Source: an uncultured Clostridia bacterium
Lineage (GTDB): Bacteria > Bacillota > Clostridia > Christensenellales > Aristaeellaceae
NCBI GenBank assembly: GCA_934643825.1
Contig: CAKUCW010000004.1
Location: forward strand, 1 to 64,000
Reading direction: 5' to 3'
DNA: 64,000 bases
Shown one piece after another: positions 40,833-55,994 of the stretch. The position numbers and the translations under genes are program-made. Below the pieces are notes generated by a model that made no database searches, had not been told where the DNA came from, and saw only the letters and a list, made by a program, of their open reading frames with translations. The number at the start of each line of letters is the position of its first letter. Positions within the stretch are counted from its first letter, which is position 1.

Positions 40833-43800
40833 ATGGGTATCGTCCGCGACGAGCGCGAAGAGGCTGAGATCATGAAGTACGTCGGGGTACACGACGTCAA
40901 TATGGGCAAGGGACGTGTCCGCAAGAGCTTTGCCACCATTGATGAAGTGGTGGAAATGCCCGATTTGATCGAGGTTCAGAAGAATTCTTACGATCGTTTT
41001 CTGAAGGAAGATCTTCGTGAGGTTTTGAACGACGTTTCTCCGATTTATGATTTCAACGGCAATCTGAAGCTGGAATTCGTCGATTATTCGCTTGATAAGA
41101 CGCCGAAGTATTCGCTTGAAGAGTGCCGCGAGCGTGACATGACATATGCCACCGCGCTCAAGGTTCTCGTTCGCCTGACCAACAATGAAACGGGCGAGGT
41201 CAAGGAATCCGAAGTATTCATGGGCGATTTCCCGCTGATGACCGAACACGGCACGTTCATCATCAACGGCGGCGAGCGCGTTATCGTCAGCCAGCTCGTG
41301 CGCAGCCCCGGCGTATATTATCGTGAGAGCATCGATAAAGCCGGCAAGCACCTGTTTGATACGCAGGTTATTCCGAGCCGCGGCGCATGGCTGGAGTATG
41401 AGATCGACTCCAACGACGTCATCTGGGTGCGTGTTGACCGCGCCCGCAAGCTGCCGGTGACCAGCCTGCTCCGCGCACTGGGCTATGGCAGCGACGAGCA
41501 GATTCGTCAGCTTTTGGGCAACGACGAGAAGCTCGAGGCGACCATGCAGCGCGACGGCGGCGACGACGGCACCCGCCGCACCCGCGGCGGCAACGAGGTT
41601 AAGAGCAAGGAAAGCGGCTTGATGGATATCTATCGCCGCCTGCGCCCGGGCGAAGTCGGCACGGTTGATTCCGCCGAGAAGCTGCTGCACGCGACCTTCT
41701 TTGATCCCAAGCGCTATGATATGATGCGCGTGGGCCGCTATAAGTATAATAAGAAGCTGGCGATTGCTTCCCGTATCCGCGGTCATGTGGTCGATCAGGA
41801 TATCATCGATCCGACCACCGGCGAAGTGCTGATCGCGGCGGGCGAGCGCATTCCGGGCTCCAAGACCGATCTGCTCGCCAAGAAGATTCAGGACGCGGGT
41901 GTCAACGACATCTATCTGCGCCTGGAGGATCGCGTTGTGCGCGTCATCGGCAACAACTTTGTCGATGCCGCCGCGTGGCTGACCGAAGAGGAGATCGAGA
42001 AGGCGGGCATCAACGAGATGGTTCACCTGCCGACCCTCAAGCAGCTGCTGGAAACCGCTGAGCAGGAAGGTATGGATGAGCTGGCGAAGATTCGCCTGCT
42101 CCACGAGAACCTTGCCGCGCTCATGCCCAAGCACATCCTCATCGACGATATCGTTGCGTCCATCAGCTACCTGCTGAACCTGCCGTACGGCGTGGGTCTG
42201 ACCGACGACATCGATCACCTCGGCAACCGCCGCCTGCGTTCTGTCGGCGAGCTGCTCCAGAACCAGATCCGCATCGGTCTGGCGCGTCTGGAGCGCGTTG
42301 TCCGCGAGCGCATGAGCGTGCAGAACCAGAGCGAGGTTAAGCCGCAGGAGCTCATCAATATCCGCCCGGTTTCCGCGGCGATCAAGGAGTTCTTCGGTTC
42401 TTCTCAGCTGTCCCAGTTCATGGATCAGCCGAACCCGCTGGCTGAGCTGACCCACAAGCGCCGTCTTTCCGCTCTGGGTCCGGGCGGCTTGAACCGTGAC
42501 CGTGCGTCCTTCGAAGTTCGAGACGTTCACTATTCTCACTATGCGCGTATCTGCCCGATCGAGACGCCTGAAGGTCCGAACATCGGTCTGATCGGCTCTC
42601 TGGCGACCTATGCGCGTATCAACGAATATGGCTTCATCGAAGCGCCGTATCGTCTGATCGACCACAGCGGCGAGAAGCCCCGCGTTCTGGACGAGATCGT
42701 CTACCTCGCGGCGGACGAAGAGGACGGCTGCTACATCGCGCAGGCGAAGGAGCCGCTCAATCCGGACGGCACGTTCGTCAATGACCGCATTACTGCCCGC
42801 GTTCGCGCCGATGTTCAGAGCGTCGAGCCGAGCCGCGTGGACTATATCGACGTTTCTCCGCGTCAGGTGATCTCTGTCGCGACGGCGATGATTCCGTTCC
42901 TTGACCATGACGACGCAAACCGCGCCCTGATGGGCTCGAACATGCAGCGTCAGGCTGTTCCGCTGCTCCGTCCGGAAGCCGCTTATGTTGCGACCGGCAT
43001 CGAGTACAAGGCAGGCAAGGATTCCGGCGTCTGCCTCCGCGCCCGCGAGGACGGCTATGTCAAGAAGGTTTCTTCCGACACGATCGTCATCGAGGACGAG
43101 CTGCACGAGACTCACACCTACAAGCTCATCAAGTTTGCACGCTCCAACCAGAGCACCTGCATCAACCAGCGCCCGATCGTTTCCGCAGGCGAGAGGGTGA
43201 AGAAGGGCGACGTCATTGCAGACGGTCCGTCTACCGATCACGGCGAGATCGCGCTGGGACGCAACATCCTGATCGGCTTCATGACGTGGGAAGGCTACAA
43301 CTACGAGGACGCCGTCCTGCTCTCTGAAGAGCTGGTTCGCAACGACGTCTTTACCTCCATCCACTTGGAGAAGTACGAGTGCGAAGCACGCGACACCAAG
43401 CTGGGTGCGGAAGAAATCACCCGCGACCTGCCGAACGTCGGCGACGACGCGCTGCGTGATCTGGATGCCGAGGGCATCATTCGCATCGGCGCGGAAGTGC
43501 ATCCGGGCGATATCCTCGTCGGCAAGGTGACCCCGAAGGGCGAAACCGAGCTGACCGCCGAGGAGCGCTTGCTGCGTGCAATCTTCGGCGAGAAGGCGCG
43601 TGAAGTCCGCGATACCTCTTTGAAGGTGCCGCACGGCGAGGAAGGCATCATCGTCGATGTCAAGGTGTTTGACCGCAAGGATCACGCCGAGCTGGCTCCG
43701 GGCGTCAACCGCATGGTTCGCGTCTACATCGCTCAGAAGCGTAAGATCTCCGTCGGCGATAAGATGGCAGGCCGTCACGGCAACAAGGGTGTCGTTTCCC

Positions 43801-44669
43801 GCGTGATGCGTCAGGAGGACATGCCGTTCCTGCCGGACGGCACGCCGCTTCAGATCGTGCTGAACCCGCTGGGCGTTCCGTCCCGTATGAACCTGGGTCA
43901 GGTTCTGGAGATGCACCTGGGCATGGCGGCGAAGGCGCTGGGCTGGCGCGTTGCGACGCCTGACTTTGACGGCGCTTCCTTCGAACAGATTCAGAATGCG
44001 CTGGAAGCCGGCGGCAAGCGCCGCGACGGCAAGACCATCCTTTATGATGGACGCACCGGCGACCAGTTTGATAACCCCGTTACCGTTGGCTACATGTATT
44101 ACCTCAAGCTGCATCACCTCGTTGACGACAAGATGCACGCCCGTTCCACCGGTCCGTACAGCCTCGTAACCCAGCAGCCGTTGGGCGGCAAGGCGCAGTT
44201 CGGCGGTCAGCGCTTCGGCGAGATGGAAGTTTGGGCGCTTGAAGCTTACGGCGCTGCCAATACGCTTCAGGAGATCCTGACGGTCAAGTCCGACGATATC
44301 GTGGGCCGTGTCAAGGCTTACGAAGCCATCGTCAAGGGCAAGAATATCCCGGCGCCGGGCGTTCCGGAGTCCTTCAAGGTTCTCATCAAGGAACTCGAAA
44401 GCCTGTGCCTGGATGTCAAGGTACTCGACAGCGATCACAACGAAATCATCATCAAGGAGCTTGAGGATGAGGACGAGGGCTTTGACCACAGCCAGAGCGA
44501 TGCCGACGAGAGCGAGAGCAAGGCGGCGGCGTCCGATGATGCGGATGAGCCGGAAGACGCAGAAGTCGAGGATGGCGGAGATGACTTCGACACCGACGAC
44601 GATGTGTTTGACTTTGACGACGTGCCCAGCTTCGAGGATATCTCCCTGGACGACCTGGATGACAAGTAA
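40833..44669 (+). CDS. rpoB: RNA polymerase beta subunit
   Basis: About 1278 residues. The rifampicin region (about 42.39-42.6 kb) reads [29 protein letters not shown], with the Asp, His and Ser positions linked to resistance all wild type. [17 protein letters not shown]-type [15 protein letters not shown] and the C-terminal anchor motifs are present. The start is uncertain. I use the ATG at 40833 behind AGGGGTGAT; 40824 and 40872 are alternatives, the last matching the usual N-terminus MKYVGVHDV. The last ~70 residues are about half Asp/Glu, an unusually acidic tail. Confidence 0.95.
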   Translation: MGIVRDEREEAEIMKYVGVHDVNMGKGRVRKSFATIDEVVEMPDLIEVQKNSYDRFLKEDLREVLNDVSPIYDFNGNLKLEFVDYSLDKTPKYSLEECRERDMTYATALKVLVRLTNNETGEVKESEVFMGDFPLMTEHGTFIINGGERVIVSQLVRSPGVYYRESIDKAGKHLFDTQVIPSRGAWLEYEIDSNDVIWVRVDRARKLPVTSLLRALGYGSDEQIRQLLGNDEKLEATMQRDGGDDGTRRTRGGNEVKSKESGLMDIYRRLRPGEVGTVDSAEKLLHATFFDPKRYDMMRVGRYKYNKKLAIASRIRGHVVDQDIIDPTTGEVLIAAGERIPGSKTDLLAKKIQDAGVNDIYLRLEDRVVRVIGNNFVDAAAWLTEEEIEKAGINEMVHLPTLKQLLETAEQEGMDELAKIRLLHENLAALMPKHILIDDIVASISYLLNLPYGVGLTDDIDHLGNRRLRSVGELLQNQIRIGLARLERVVRERMSVQNQSEVKPQELINIRPVSAAIKEFFGSSQLSQFMDQPNPLAELTHKRRLSALGPGGLNRDRASFEVRDVHYSHYARICPIETPEGPNIGLIGSLATYARINEYGFIEAPYRLIDHSGEKPRVLDEIVYLAADEEDGCYIAQAKEPLNPDGTFVNDRITARVRADVQSVEPSRVDYIDVSPRQVISVATAMIPFLDHDDANRALMGSNMQRQAVPLLRPEAAYVATGIEYKAGKDSGVCLRAREDGYVKKVSSDTIVIEDELHETHTYKLIKFARSNQSTCINQRPIVSAGERVKKGDVIADGPSTDHGEIALGRNILIGFMTWEGYNYEDAVLLSEELVRNDVFTSIHLEKYECEARDTKLGAEEITRDLPNVGDDALRDLDAEGIIRIGAEVHPGDILVGKVTPKGETELTAEERLLRAIFGEKAREVRDTSLKVPHGEEGIIVDVKVFDRKDHAELAPGVNRMVRVYIAQKRKISVGDKMAGRHGNKGVVSRVMRQEDMPFLPDGTPLQIVLNPLGVPSRMNLGQVLEMHLGMAAKALGWRVATPDFDGASFEQIQNALEAGGKRRDGKTILYDGRTGDQFDNPVTVGYMYYLKLHHLVDDKMHARSTGPYSLVTQQPLGGKAQFGGQRFGEMEVWALEAYGAANTLQEILTVKSDDIVGRVKAYEAIVKGKNIPAPGVPESFKVLIKELESLCLDVKVLDSDHNEIIIKELEDEDEGFDHSQSDADESESKAAASDDADEPEDAEVEDGGDDFDTDDDVFDFDDVPSFEDISLDDLDDK

Positions 44670-44702
44670 TTGTCTTTTCCGGGACATGAACGCAACAATG
44701 CC

Positions 44703-44725
44703 CCGCCGCGCTTTGGGCGCGGCGG
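44703..44725 (+). other. GC-rich hairpin between rpoB and rpoC
   Basis: CCGCCGCG-CTTTGGG-CGCGGCGG, an 8-bp stem without T run in the 91-base spacer. Possibly an mRNA processing or stability element. Confidence 0.6.
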
Positions 44726-44760
44726 CGGCCTGATATAAGTAGAGAAGGGAGTGTACCCCT

Positions 44761-48381
<3,621 letters not shown>

Positions 48382-48409
48382 GACAGTCGCTTAGCTGTTG
48401 CATTATGAT

Positions 48410-48437
48410 AGGGCGCTCCGAGATTTCGGAGCGTCCT
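48410..48437 (+). terminator. Terminator of rpoB-rpoC
   Basis: AGGGCGCTCCGA/TCGGAGCGTCCT stem (one G-U) followed by GTTTGATTT. Confidence 0.75.
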
Positions 48438-48489
48438 GTTTGATTTATGCATGCAGAAAACAGCACAAATCGCTTGCAAGAGCAAAGCT

Positions 48490-48550
48490 CAGACTGTAGA
48501 CAAAAAGCCGTTCTCCGCCTCGAAGGAGGAGAACAGCCCTTTCCGCCAAA
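48490..48550. repeat. Terminator-like repeat, short copy D
   Basis: CTCAGACTG-AGACAAAAAGC followed by a stem GTTCTCCGCCT.../AGGAGGAGAAC and CCCTTTCCGCC. It shares the left flank and hairpin plan of the copies at 8711, 54359 and 62419, but the stem sequence differs and the right flank is lost. It lies between two plus-strand genes. The rest of 48382-48687 holds the rpoC terminator and the next promoter. Confidence 0.7.
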
Positions 48551-48568
48551 ACTTTCTCGTGTTTCCCC

Positions 48569-48597
48569 TTGAAAGAGGGAAAAGAGTTTGGTATACT
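48569..48597 (+). promoter_or_regulatory. Promoter of the DUF1846 gene
   Basis: TTGAAA at 48569-48574, 17-bp spacer, TATACT at 48592-48597. Confidence 0.8.
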
Positions 48598-48687
48598 AAA
48601 GAATCGAAGAGGTTTGGCAGGCGTCTGAACGGATGCCTGCTTTCTGTGTGAAGCGGGCGGGTTGCCCCGCAGAATGGGAGATAATCA

Positions 48688-50172
48688 ATGAGTCAGGTCG
48701 GTTTTGACAGCCAGAAGTACATCCAATTGCAGTCTGAGCATATTCGTGAGCGCATCGCGCAGTTTGGCGGCAAGCTCTATCTGGAGTTTGGCGGCAAGCT
48801 GTTTGACGATTATCACGCGTCGCGCGTACTGCCCGGTTTTGAGCCGGATAACAAGATTAAAATGCTGCTTGCGCTCAAGGATCAGGCAGAAATCGTCATC
48901 GCTATCAACGCGGACGATATCGAGAAGAACAAACGCCGCGGCGATTTGGGCATCACCTATGATACGGATGTCGCCCGACTGATCGACGTATTCCGCGGAT
49001 TCGGGCTGTATGTCGGCTCCATCGCGGTGACGCAGTACGCGGGACAGCCGGCGGCGGATGTATTTGAAAAGCGCATGCACGCGCTGGGCTTGAAGGTTTA
49101 CCGTCAATACCGAATCCCCAACTATCCCTCCGACGTTCGCCTGATTGTCAGCGACGAGGGATATGGCAGAAACGATTACATTGAAACGACGCGTTCGCTC
49201 GTGGTCGTGACCGCGCCGGGTCCGGGCAGCGGAAAGATGGCGACCTGCCTCTCTCAGCTGTATCACGAGCATAAGCGCGGCGTGAAGGCGGGCTATGCGA
49301 AGTTTGAAACGTTCCCGATTTGGAATCTGCCGCTCAAGCATCCGGTCAACATCGCCTATGAGGCGGCGACCGCCGACCTGAACGACGTGAACATGATCGA
49401 TCCGTTCCATCTGGAAGCCTACGGCAAGACGACGGTCAACTATAACCGCGATATCGAGATTTTTCCGGTTCTGAGAACCATCTTTGAGCGCATTTACGGC
49501 GAATGCCCGTATAAGAGTCCTACGGATATGGGCGTCAACATGGCGGGCTTCTCCATCGTGGATGACGAGGTATGCTGCGAGGCATCCCGGCAGGAGGTCA
49601 TTCGCCGCTACTTCCAGGCGGCGTGCCGCGTCCGTCAGGGCCAGAACGCCGATGAAGAGCTGGCGAAAATCGAGCTGCTGATGCGTACGCTGGATATTGA
49701 GCCGGAGCGCCGTGCGGTTGTGCCTGCCGCCATGGCGGTTGCCGAGCGCACGGGCAAGCCCGCCGTCGCGATTCAGCTGGCGGACGGAACCATCGTGACC
49801 GGCAGAACGACCGAGCTTTTTGGCGCGGCATCTGCGGCGATGCTCAACGCACTCAAGACGGTTGCGGGCATTGACGACGCCGTCAAGCTGATTTCTCCGG
49901 ACGTGATCGGCACGATCCAGACGCTCAAAACCGATTACATGAAGAGCCGTAATCCGCGCCTGCATACGGATGAAATGCTCGTCGCGCTCGCCATCAGCGC
50001 CGCAAGCGACCATAACGCGATGCTGGCGATGCAGGCGTTGGACAAGCTCAAAATGTGCGAGGTGCATTCCACGGTCATCCTTTCCTCGGTGGATGACGGC
50101 GTATTCAAGCGGCTGGGCATGCGCATGACCTGCGAGCCGATTTATGAGAAGAACAGCCTGTATCACAAGTGA
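48688..50172 (+). CDS. DUF1846 (UPF0371) family protein
   Basis: A 494-residue cytoplasmic protein of the DUF1846 family, well conserved in Firmicutes. It begins GFDSQKYIQLQSEHIRERI and has LYLEFGGKLFDDYHASRVLPGF; a P-loop-like PGPGSGKMATCLSQLYHE lies near residue 175. The C-terminal part (about 330-490) is a separate alpha/beta domain. The family has solved structures but no established reaction, and the glycine loop suggests nucleotide binding. ATG with GGGAG. Single-gene unit. Confidence 0.9.
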   Translation: MSQVGFDSQKYIQLQSEHIRERIAQFGGKLYLEFGGKLFDDYHASRVLPGFEPDNKIKMLLALKDQAEIVIAINADDIEKNKRRGDLGITYDTDVARLIDVFRGFGLYVGSIAVTQYAGQPAADVFEKRMHALGLKVYRQYRIPNYPSDVRLIVSDEGYGRNDYIETTRSLVVVTAPGPGSGKMATCLSQLYHEHKRGVKAGYAKFETFPIWNLPLKHPVNIAYEAATADLNDVNMIDPFHLEAYGKTTVNYNRDIEIFPVLRTIFERIYGECPYKSPTDMGVNMAGFSIVDDEVCCEASRQEVIRRYFQAACRVRQGQNADEELAKIELLMRTLDIEPERRAVVPAAMAVAERTGKPAVAIQLADGTIVTGRTTELFGAASAAMLNALKTVAGIDDAVKLISPDVIGTIQTLKTDYMKSRNPRLHTDEMLVALAISAASDHNAMLAMQALDKLKMCEVHSTVILSSVDDGVFKRLGMRMTCEPIYEKNSLYHK

Positions 50173-50197
50173 TCAGAGGAACCCCTGAAAAAAATCG

Positions 50198-50234
50198 AAC
50201 CGCTTCCGTTTGAGCAAAACGGGAGCGGTTTTTG
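50198..50234 (+). terminator. Terminator of the DUF1846 gene
   Basis: AACCGCTTCCGTTT/AAACGGGAGCGGTT stem followed by TTT. The rest of 50173-50518 contains the pyrG promoter and leader. Confidence 0.85.
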
Positions 50235-50347
50235 AATGTATGGGAATCGCCCGCGCAAGCAGGGCTTCCGTGTTTTCTGCAAACTGCGGCAGAGAAGAAG
50301 ACAGGCACAGAGCCTTATTTGAAACAGGGGGGTATTCGGGAGAATGA

Positions 50348-52141
<1,794 letters not shown>

Positions 52142-52145
52142 GCAA

Positions 52146-52181
52146 AAGGCAGAAAGCGCTGTGCTTTCTGCCTTGTTTTTT
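52146..52181 (+). terminator. Terminator of pyrG
   Basis: AAGGCAGAAAGC/GCTTTCTGCCTT perfect 12-bp stem, then GTTTTTT. Confidence 0.9.
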
Positions 52182-52206
52182 CGGAATTTGTCGGGGAATG
52201 CCGGGT

Positions 52207-53484
52207 TCATCCGTTTTCTTCTTCGGGCATAGGCGGCGGGTTTTCGATAATGGAACGAGGAACCCACTGAATGAGCGGGCTGATTTGGCTCCCCGGGGAG
52301 TATTCCTGGATGTTGTTGATTTCGCCGGAAAAACAGTCCATCTCAACCAACCAGATATGACTGTATTCTCCGCTTCCGATATCCTGAGGATACAGCGTTT
52401 TGAGTCCGATTTTCCAAATGGGTGTTCCGCGATCCAAACAACAAGCGACGCCATCCACCTTCGTGTATTCCTTGCCGACGGCTTGAAGCGCCAGCTGTTC
52501 CACTTCGGCTTGAGGCGTGCTGTTTGTCGGTGGAAGAATGTAATTCGCACAGGCGAAGAACCATGCCCGCGACCCGCCCGGCACTCTGCCCTGCAATGCC
52601 TGACCGAGAGACACCCAGTTTTCCACGGACCAATTGCCGTAATAGCCGTAGATCTGTCCAAATTGATCGACGATCTCGTTGCCTGTGCTGTCGTCTGAAG
52701 GAACAAAGGAGGGTTTTACGGAAATGATTTCGCCTTGTGCCGTCAACTCAACTTCATAGAGATTGTGTTGAAGATCCAGAGAATCGAAATTGAAGTACCA
52801 GTGCGGATTGCCGTGCATCGTGCCGTTTTCCGAAAGCTCCTCAAAAGAAACGCTCTGCTTCCATATTGAAGCATCGGTGATGTCATCCCCATAATCCTCC
52901 AGAATGCGATTTTGAATCGTGAGCAGGCAGTCTTGAAGGGAGGCTTCGTCCTCAGAGGGGAGACGGCAGGGGTTATACGTTCGAAATCCCAGCAGAACCA
53001 TCATTTCGCCAAACCAGTACTTTTGTTCGATCGACCATGAATAGTACTTTTCTCCAAAATCAGCGCTGACGATTTCCATGATGGCGGACTGCTCGCTATA
53101 ACCAAAGCCATTCTCAAATGCGGTCATCATGTCAGAGGACAATTCGATGCCGTTTTCCTGCGCCAGCTGAACGATTTTTGAAAGTTCCTGATTGCTGAAT
53201 TTTTCTTCGTAGCCATCCGCATCGTTTTCTTTTGCAATCGGCAATACCTCTTGCTGGATGAATTGCTGAGAGGAAAGATACACCGCAGCGACTGCCGTTG
53301 CAGCCAATAGAAGAAGTAAAACGGCAAGAATTATGCCGTAGGAAAAACGAATACGGGGTTTCACCGCTCTTTTGGATGCTTGAATGATTCGCTGGCTGAG
53401 CCAGGGATCATCCTGAAGCCCCGAAAGCGTGGTATCTAAAGCGTTTTTAATTTGCTCCGAGCGCTTGTTTTTCAGATTATTCAC
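52207..53484 (-). CDS. Membrane anti-sigma-like protein
   Basis: A 425-residue protein with an N-terminal cytoplasmic segment (about 46 residues, with TTLSGLQDDPWLSQRI), one transmembrane helix (about 48-70) and a large extracellular part with beta-rich segments around GEIISVKP and SGEINNIQEY that recall PepSY-type folds. Its ATG overlaps the sigma gene stop by 4 bases. The cytoplasmic part and helix resemble those at 162-1475, which supports a shared anti-sigma role, while the outer domain would sense a different signal. The function is inferred, not shown by a known family name. Confidence 0.72.
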   Translation of the reverse strand: MNNLKNKRSEQIKNALDTTLSGLQDDPWLSQRIIQASKRAVKPRIRFSYGIILAVLLLLLAATAVAAVYLSSQQFIQQEVLPIAKENDADGYEEKFSNQELSKIVQLAQENGIELSSDMMTAFENGFGYSEQSAIMEIVSADFGEKYYSWSIEQKYWFGEMMVLLGFRTYNPCRLPSEDEASLQDCLLTIQNRILEDYGDDITDASIWKQSVSFEELSENGTMHGNPHWYFNFDSLDLQHNLYEVELTAQGEIISVKPSFVPSDDSTGNEIVDQFGQIYGYYGNWSVENWVSLGQALQGRVPGGSRAWFFACANYILPPTNSTPQAEVEQLALQAVGKEYTKVDGVACCLDRGTPIWKIGLKTLYPQDIGSGEYSHIWLVEMDCFSGEINNIQEYSPGSQISPLIQWVPRSIIENPPPMPEEENG

Positions 53485-53996
53485 TGTGCGTCGCCTCCTT
53501 CCAGCAAAAACTTGAGTTTTTCCTTCGCCTTGCGCAGTCTTGTGGATACGGTTGACTGCGGAATGTTCAAAACATCCGCAACTTCTCTTGTCGTCATCTG
53601 TTGATAATAATATAGGATGATGACTTCTTTCAGTTTGGGCGGGAGCTTCATGATTGCGATGGTCAGCTCAACGGATTCTTCGGACGTTTGAACAATCGGC
53701 GCAGGCAGATCCTCCGGCGTAACGCGACGATCCAAAAGGCGGAACCATGCTGAGCGTTTGACATCCCGACAGGTGTTGATTGCGATTTTCATCAGCCATG
53801 TTTTTTCGCTGCATTCCCTTCTGAAAGCGGCGATGTTCTTGTATGCTTTGAAAAATGTATCCTGAACGGCATCTTTTGCCAGCTCTTCGTCTCGCAGGAT
53901 GACGAAGCACATGCGGCGCAATGGGGTTTGATACTGTGCAACCAGACGATTCAGTATTTCTTCCGATGCAGCCTCGATTTCGTTTGTGCGCTCCAT
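53481..53996 (-). CDS. ECF RNA polymerase sigma factor
   Basis: A 171-residue sigma factor. Region 2 shows KDAVQDTFFKAYKNI and EKTWLMKIAINTCRDVKRSAW; region 4 shows ILYYYQQMTTREVADVLNIPQSTVSTRLRKAKEKL (helix-turn-helix part NIPQSTVSTRLRKAK). Similar throughout to the factor at 1462, for example the shared NTCRD-x-RRSAW-type stretch, so the two pairs are paralogous modules. ATG with AGGAGGTG. CGTCTA occurs 30 bases upstream, as in the other module. Confidence 0.93.
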   Translation of the reverse strand: MERTNEIEAASEEILNRLVAQYQTPLRRMCFVILRDEELAKDAVQDTFFKAYKNIAAFRRECSEKTWLMKIAINTCRDVKRSAWFRLLDRRVTPEDLPAPIVQTSEESVELTIAIMKLPPKLKEVIILYYYQQMTTREVADVLNIPQSTVSTRLRKAKEKLKFLLEGGDAQ

Positions 53997-54330
53997 TTCT
54001 ATTCACCTCCTGTTTACTATATAGACGTATGAAACAGGCATTTGAACGGTTTTTGCCCGTTTTTCTGATTTTTGGGAACATGTGCCCATTATCCGCGGGC
54101 GTAGCGCGTTGCGGTTTTGCGGGATTCGGAAGCTGCGTGGACGAGGATGCCGCCCCTATACCTTGATTTTACACGGGAAATCATCCCTGTGCAAATCGGA
54201 TTGCCATCGTTTTTTGGCAGGGGACGATCAGGGCTTGGCATTTTTGATGTCCGTTATGCAGCATTTGCACGGCGCGTGGTTTGTGCCTGTTTTTGGATTG
54301 ACGCAGATATGCTTCAAAAGAAAAAGCCCA

Positions 54331-54497
54331 ACAAGCCGGGGCTTGCTGAACTCAGACTGCAGACAAAAAGCTATTCTCCCCCGAAGGGGAGAATAGCCCT
54401 TTCCGCAAATGAAAGAATAGATGAATTTCTTGATTTTGCTATTCAAGCCAAGTTTGCTTATGTCAACAAGCTGAGTCCGACAAGCCGGGGCTTGCTG
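54331..54497. repeat. 18-bp direct repeats flanking repeat copy B
   Basis: ACAAGCCGGGGCTTGCTG occurs at 54331-54348 and 54480-54497, on both sides of the ~85-bp repeat. Each contains its own CAAGCC/GGCTTG hairpin. In 53997-54584 I see no gene. Confidence 0.8.
54359..54442 (-). repeat. ~85-bp terminator-like repeat, copy B
   Basis: Same flanks as copies A and C: AGACAAAAAG, stem GCTATTCTCCCC/GGGGAGAATAGC, then CCCTTTCCGCAAATGAAAGAAT and GATTTTGCTAT. In minus orientation it is a hairpin followed by TTTTTGTCT, downstream of the response regulator gene. Confidence 0.85.
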
Positions 54498-54584
54498 GAC
54501 TGGACGAATCTGGGTCCGGGCATCGGTTCGCAAAGAGGCGCCTGAACCTGAAAGACGCGTTTTGGAAGGGATTCAGCCCGACGA

Positions 54585-55994
54585 TCAAACGGGCGTCTTG
54601 CTTTCGTGACGGTTGCGCATCTGCCGGGGAGACATATTGTAGAATTGCTTGAATCGCTTAGAAAACTGAACCATATCCGGATAACCGACCTGTTCGCCGA
54701 TTTCATAGATTTTCTTTCGGCTGTTGACGAGAAGATCGGCGGCGAGGTTCATGCGGTAGCGATAGAGATAATCCGAAAAAGAATAGCCCGTATCATTTTT
54801 GAATAGCGTGCTTAAATAAGACGAACTGACATTGAGCTGATCGGCAACGCCGTGCAGGGTTAAGTTCTCTCCGTAGTGATGGCGAATGATCTCGATGGCT
54901 TTCCGCGTATATACGGTATAGGCGGGATGCTGGCTCAAGGCGGCATAAAGCGTGTCCGCCAGCCGTTCGCATGTCACAAACAGATCATAGAGGTTGTTGC
55001 AGGCTCTCAGCTCCGTCTGGCACCGGGAGAGCGACGGCGTATTGGGCAGAGGGGAATGATAATAGTTTTCCAGCTGACGATACAGCGCCGTCAGGTATTG
55101 ATCCACCCATTCCGTCACCTCGGCAAACGGGCGGCGCACATCGGCGTGTTGCAGATGGCTGCGCAGCGCCATCCGCATGGCATCGGCGTTTAAGGATGCC
55201 ACCGTATTTTTTCCGGGCAGACTGCTGCTATCTGTTTCAACCTCGTCGGCAGCGGGATAAGCCAGCTGCCATTGGCGGAACAACCCTTCGGAAAGACCGG
55301 ATTGAAGGCTGTCCATGAGCTGACAGCAAACCGCGTGCGGCATATCTTTCAGAAGGCGGTTTGGAGCGATAGGGGAAAGACACAGCGCCGCCTGCACATT
55401 TTCGGAAACAGCGCATTGATAGGCGATGATGCCGGCAGGGAAGCGCCATTCGTTTGGACGAAGCAGGCACAAGAGCTGAAGCTGCTCGCGATGCCCGTTA
55501 TTTCGCGACAAGAAACGCATGAGGGATTTTTCCGCCTGAACAGAGCCTGTCAGCGCACCACGAAGCCATTCTTCTGCCATCTCCCGGTTGGATTCCGGCA
55601 TCGGAGGGTATTCCTTCTGTTCAGCCAGCTTTTTTACACAGCGCTGCATGCAGGCGAAGAGAGCATCCGGCTCGATGGGCTTGAGCAGGTAGTCAAAAGC
55701 ACCGTATTTTAATGCCTCCTGAGCATAGCGGAACTCGGCATAAGAGCTGATAAAGATAAATTGACTGTTCATCTGTGCGCTGCGGCATTGCTTCAAAAGC
55801 TCAATTCCGTCCATGCGGGGCATGGAAATATCGCACAAAACCAGATCCGGCGGCTGCTGTTCCATCTCGGACAGAGCCTCCAGCCCGTTGGAACAACAGG
55901 ATGTGACCTGTATATCCAGCGAAGTCCAGTCGATATAGGTGCGCAGTCCGTCCCGAATCAGCCGTTCGTCATCTACAATCATCAGCCGATACAC
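54585..55994 (-). CDS. YesN-type response regulator (receiver plus AraC domain)
   Basis: A 469-residue regulator. The receiver domain (about 1-120) has the acidic pair in IVDDE, phospho-acceptor Asp55 in LVLCDISMPRMDG and Lys in FDYLLKP. After a long linker, the C-terminal AraC domain (about 365-462) has LNVSSSYLSTLFKNDTGYSF and a second helix-turn-helix QVGYPDMVQFSKRFKQFY. The GTG start follows AAAGGAGG and overlaps the kinase gene by 26 bases. It probably activates the divergent sugar operon at 58189-62194. Confidence 0.93.
   Translation of the reverse strand: MYRLMIVDDERLIRDGLRTYIDWTSLDIQVTSCCSNGLEALSEMEQQPPDLVLCDISMPRMDGIELLKQCRSAQMNSQFIFISSYAEFRYAQEALKYGAFDYLLKPIEPDALFACMQRCVKKLAEQKEYPPMPESNREMAEEWLRGALTGSVQAEKSLMRFLSRNNGHREQLQLLCLLRPNEWRFPAGIIAYQCAVSENVQAALCLSPIAPNRLLKDMPHAVCCQLMDSLQSGLSEGLFRQWQLAYPAADEVETDSSSLPGKNTVASLNADAMRMALRSHLQHADVRRPFAEVTEWVDQYLTALYRQLENYYHSPLPNTPSLSRCQTELRACNNLYDLFVTCERLADTLYAALSQHPAYTVYTRKAIEIIRHHYGENLTLHGVADQLNVSSSYLSTLFKNDTGYSFSDYLYRYRMNLAADLLVNSRKKIYEIGEQVGYPDMVQFSKRFKQFYNMSPRQMRNRHESKTPV

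Noticed and set aside
42390..42600. Rifampicin resistance change in rpoB
   Set aside because: The Asp, His and Ser positions commonly mutated are wild type in the translated region.
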